A stretch of 7,340 bases of DNA, taken from positions 1 through 7,340 of the forward strand of contig CAJOLO010000211.1 of assembly GCA_905235345.1 (NCBI GenBank), read 5' to 3'. This document shows positions 5,232-7,340 of the stretch, one piece after another; within the stretch, counting starts at the first letter, position 1, and each line of letters begins with the position of its first letter. The DNA comes from an uncultured Lachnospiraceae bacterium (GTDB lineage Bacteria > Bacillota > Clostridia > Lachnospirales > Lachnospiraceae). Below the pieces are notes generated by a model, which saw nothing but the letters and a program-made list of their open reading frames with translations, made no database searches and was not told where the DNA came from. A program made the translations under genes and the position numbers.

Positions 5232-6619
5232 CAGACAACAGCCTGTCGTCTATCTTCATAATTCTTTCTGGTCCTCATACCTATACGTTTTCTGACTGAC
5301 GCATAAAGTATTATTGTCACTACAACACCTGTAAAATCCGATATTCCTTCAGCTATAAAGACTCCCTTCGGTCCCACTCCGAATATCAGAGTCAGTATAT
5401 ATGTCATAGGAATAAGCAGTACAAGCTTACGCACAGTTGCAACAAACATGGAAATCTTCGTAAAACCAATCGCACGAAACATTTCCTGAAGTCCAAACTG
5501 GATTCCTAAAAAAAGCTGACCCCACATATATACACGCAGGCAATCACAGCCCAATGCTATAATATCCGGATCATCGGTGAATATCCGAAAAAAAACTTGC
5601 GGAAATATCATTACCAGTCCATTCGTCACCATAGATATTGCAGCTGTCGATTTCACAAGCACCGATGTAGTTTCCTTAAGTCTTTCAAGATTACCGGCAC
5701 CAAAACTGTAACTCAATATCGGCTGTGCACCCTGCCCTGTTCCGCGAATAAGTCGTATGAATATCTGACTTATGCTTTCCAGAATAGACAAAACCGTAAT
5801 ATAACGGTAATCTCCATAACTCCTAAGCAGTCGATAAAATACTAAAGATACCAGGCTGGTTGTTATGTAGATAAAGAAAATCGATAATCCAAGTGCCAGA
5901 ATCTGTCCTATAACAGACCATTCAGGTTTCACAACATGAAGTTTAATCCCGGTTTTGTCACCTGTCAGATAACGAATGGTAAGTATCGCCGTCACATATT
6001 GTCCTACAACTGTTGCAACTGCTGCTCCGGCAATCCCCATATGGAATCCATATATTAACAGCGGATCCAGAATACAATTAAGAAGTGCTCCTATTGCAAC
6101 ATTGCGCATACTTATCCTGTTAGCGCCTTGTGTGGTAAGAAACGGGTTAAGTCCCAAAGCCATTACGACCCCCGGCGTTCCGAGTGTGTAGATGGACAGA
6201 TACTTTTTTGCATAAGGCAGAGTATCAGCATCAGCACCGAACATCTTAAGCAAGGGGTCTCCACAGGTCATCAGCAATAGGGTTGCTATCACGGCAAGTA
6301 CAATCAACATCACCCATGAATTTCCTATAATCTTCTGTGTACGTTCACTATCACGTTGTCCCATGGAAATTGCAGCAAGAGGTGCTCCACCGTTTCCGAC
6401 CAGGAAAATAAATGCATCAAGTAACGTAATCAGTGGAACAACAATTCCGAGTCCGGCAAGTGCCACTGCTCCCTCAGCCCCTATATGTCCAAGGAACACT
6501 CTGTCGACAATGTTGTAGATAACATTGACAAGCTCTGCAATGATACTCGGAATTGCCAGTTTCCACATTAATTTTCTGACCTCGCAGGTCTCTATCTCAT
6601 TTCCTATCTCTTCTTTCAT
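5216..6619 (-). CDS. MATE family multidrug/metabolite exporter, MepA-like
   Basis: A 467-aa inner-membrane antiporter that exports small, often cationic compounds using a sodium or proton gradient. The start at 6619 has AGGGG about seven bases upstream. About twelve hydrophobic segments form two halves. Family landmarks are IYNIVDRVFLGHIG (34-47), GLNPFLTTQGANRISM (156-171), LDPLLIYGFHMGIAGAAVATVVGQ-type sequence (184-207) and RGTGQGAQPILSYSFGAGN (292-310), the last typical of the MepA/NorM-like clostridial group. The gene follows the partial binding-protein gene by 46 bp and precedes the radical SAM gene. Its final residues (CETH) and stop codon are encoded by the end of the 198-bp palindromic element, so the original C-terminus was probably different; the altered tail is cytoplasmic and unlikely to matter. 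The substrate is not deducible. Confidence 0.93.
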   Translation of the reverse strand: MKEEIGNEIETCEVRKLMWKLAIPSIIAELVNVIYNIVDRVFLGHIGAEGAVALAGLGIVVPLITLLDAFIFLVGNGGAPLAAISMGQRDSERTQKIIGNSWVMLIVLAVIATLLLMTCGDPLLKMFGADADTLPYAKKYLSIYTLGTPGVVMALGLNPFLTTQGANRISMRNVAIGALLNCILDPLLIYGFHMGIAGAAVATVVGQYVTAILTIRYLTGDKTGIKLHVVKPEWSVIGQILALGLSIFFIYITTSLVSLVFYRLLRSYGDYRYITVLSILESISQIFIRLIRGTGQGAQPILSYSFGAGNLERLKETTSVLVKSTAAISMVTNGLVMIFPQVFFRIFTDDPDIIALGCDCLRVYMWGQLFLGIQFGLQEMFRAIGFTKISMFVATVRKLVLLIPMTYILTLIFGVGPKGVFIAEGISDFTGVVVTIILYASVRKRIGMRTRKNYEDRRQAVVCCETH

Positions 6620-6665
6620 TGTTATCCCCTATTCACAATGATAATAAATACCGAAAACACTAAAT

Positions 6666-7340
6666 CTATCTCTGATATGTAACCTTATCCGGAAATGCCT
6701 GCTTAATAGGTTCTTCGTCAAGATAATCGGCTACACTGATCGGCTCAATTACGCCGTTATCAGATGCCCAGTCTACAATATTCTGCAGATGATCATAATC
6801 CTCCTGAGTCAGCTTGATATCAAGCTTAAAGGTATCAATTGCACTTTCCACATCTTTCGGCTCAAGTGTCAGATATTCTGCAATGATCTTCGCTGCATCT
6901 TCCTTATCTGTCTGAATATAGTCAATTGCCTCCTGAAGTGCGGTAAGATAACCTGCGAATACATCTGAATTCTCTTTAATAAATGTTTCATCAGCAAGAA
7001 TATAAGCCTGAGACGTTGCACCAATATCACCGGTAGTATTAAGAACTGTTCTGCCATCAATAGCTTCAAGCTGTGCCAATACCTCGTTCTGACCTGCAGC
7101 CACATCAACATTTCCTGAAGCATATGCTGTAATTATCTCTGAATTAGCGGAAAATGGAATCATCTCGAAATCGTCCTTACTAAGACCTGCAGACTCAAAC
7201 TCCTTTGCCCACAGATACTCCCATACAGTTCCATCCATGTAGCCTACCTTCTTACCCTTTACATCAGCAATAGATGTTGCATCAGGAACTGTTGTCTCAA
7301 ACCACCAGGCATCATCCTGATTGGTAATTGCAGAAGCACC
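6666..7340 (-). CDS. ABC transporter substrate-binding protein, NMT1/SsuA/TauA type (5' end missing)
   Basis: The C-terminal 224 residues of a binding protein; the frame is open to the right edge, and the ATG at 7238 is internal, because upstream codons (DDAWWFETTVPDATSIADVKG) continue the family alignment. It matches the complete binding protein at the left of the window along its whole visible length (for example WFATT/WFETT, EYLWAKE, QEDYDH, FPDKVTY at the end), with close to half of positions identical by hand count. The missing part should hold the signal peptide and lobe one. In the other locus the order is ATPase, permease, binding protein, so its partner subunits may lie just beyond the right edge. 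The MATE gene follows after 46 bp with no terminator visible. Confidence 0.92.
   Translation of the reverse strand, partial: GASAITNQDDAWWFETTVPDATSIADVKGKKVGYMDGTVWEYLWAKEFESAGLSKDDFEMIPFSANSEIITAYASGNVDVAAGQNEVLAQLEAIDGRTVLNTTGDIGATSQAYILADETFIKENSDVFAGYLTALQEAIDYIQTDKEDAAKIIAEYLTLEPKDVESAIDTFKLDIKLTQEDYDHLQNIVDWASDNGVIEPISVADYLDEEPIKQAFPDKVTYQR

Noticed and set aside
5026..5259. Minus-strand frame of 77 codons between the MATE and radical SAM genes
   Set aside because: It lies almost wholly inside the 198-bp palindrome, overlaps the MATE end by 44 bp, has a weak start signal and no recognisable protein feature. The nucleotide pairing explains the region better.

Overview
The window looks like chromosomal DNA of a strictly anaerobic Firmicute of the class Clostridia, with Lachnospiraceae as my best guess. 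The base composition is AT-rich. Ribosome binding sites are of the AGGAGG type, the lipoprotein has an LAAC lipobox, the tRNA lacks an encoded CCA, and both a radical SAM enzyme and a probable glycyl radical enzyme are present. Every gene I can support lies on the minus strand, so transcription runs from high to low coordinates.

Right part (7340 to 3795): the C-terminal part of an ABC substrate-binding protein of the NMT1/SsuA/TauA type (cut by the window edge), then a MepA-like MATE exporter, then a radical SAM enzyme with an unusual C-X8-C-X2-C cluster motif. Between the last two sits a 198-bp imperfect palindrome (5034-5231) with perfect 11-bp ends. It supplies the last codons and the stop codon of the MATE gene, and looks like a small non-autonomous mobile or processed palindromic element.

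Middle (3794 to 3411): a tRNA-Cys(GCA) gene bracketed on both sides by inverted repeats. Its 3' side carries about 120 nt with nested pairing, ending in a very strong intrinsic terminator. This is either an elaborate trailer or a small structured RNA made together with the tRNA.

Regulatory stretch (3410 to 3021): two near-consensus CcpA (cre) sites, two candidate promoters, a 20-bp-spaced direct repeat around a perfect TATAAT, an intrinsic terminator lying between the two promoters, and a leader hairpin of about 15 bp.

Left part (3020 to 1): a complete ABC importer operon in the order ATPase, permease, lipoprotein substrate-binding protein, followed 19 bp later by the first 35 codons of a gene that reads like the N-terminus of a glycyl radical enzyme of the PFL-like dehydratase/lyase group. 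The simplest reading is that the importer brings in the substrate of that enzyme, under carbon catabolite control. The two binding proteins are paralogs, identical at close to half of aligned positions by hand count. The window may therefore hold the edges of two related transport loci with different downstream modules. The substrate cannot be read from the sequence.
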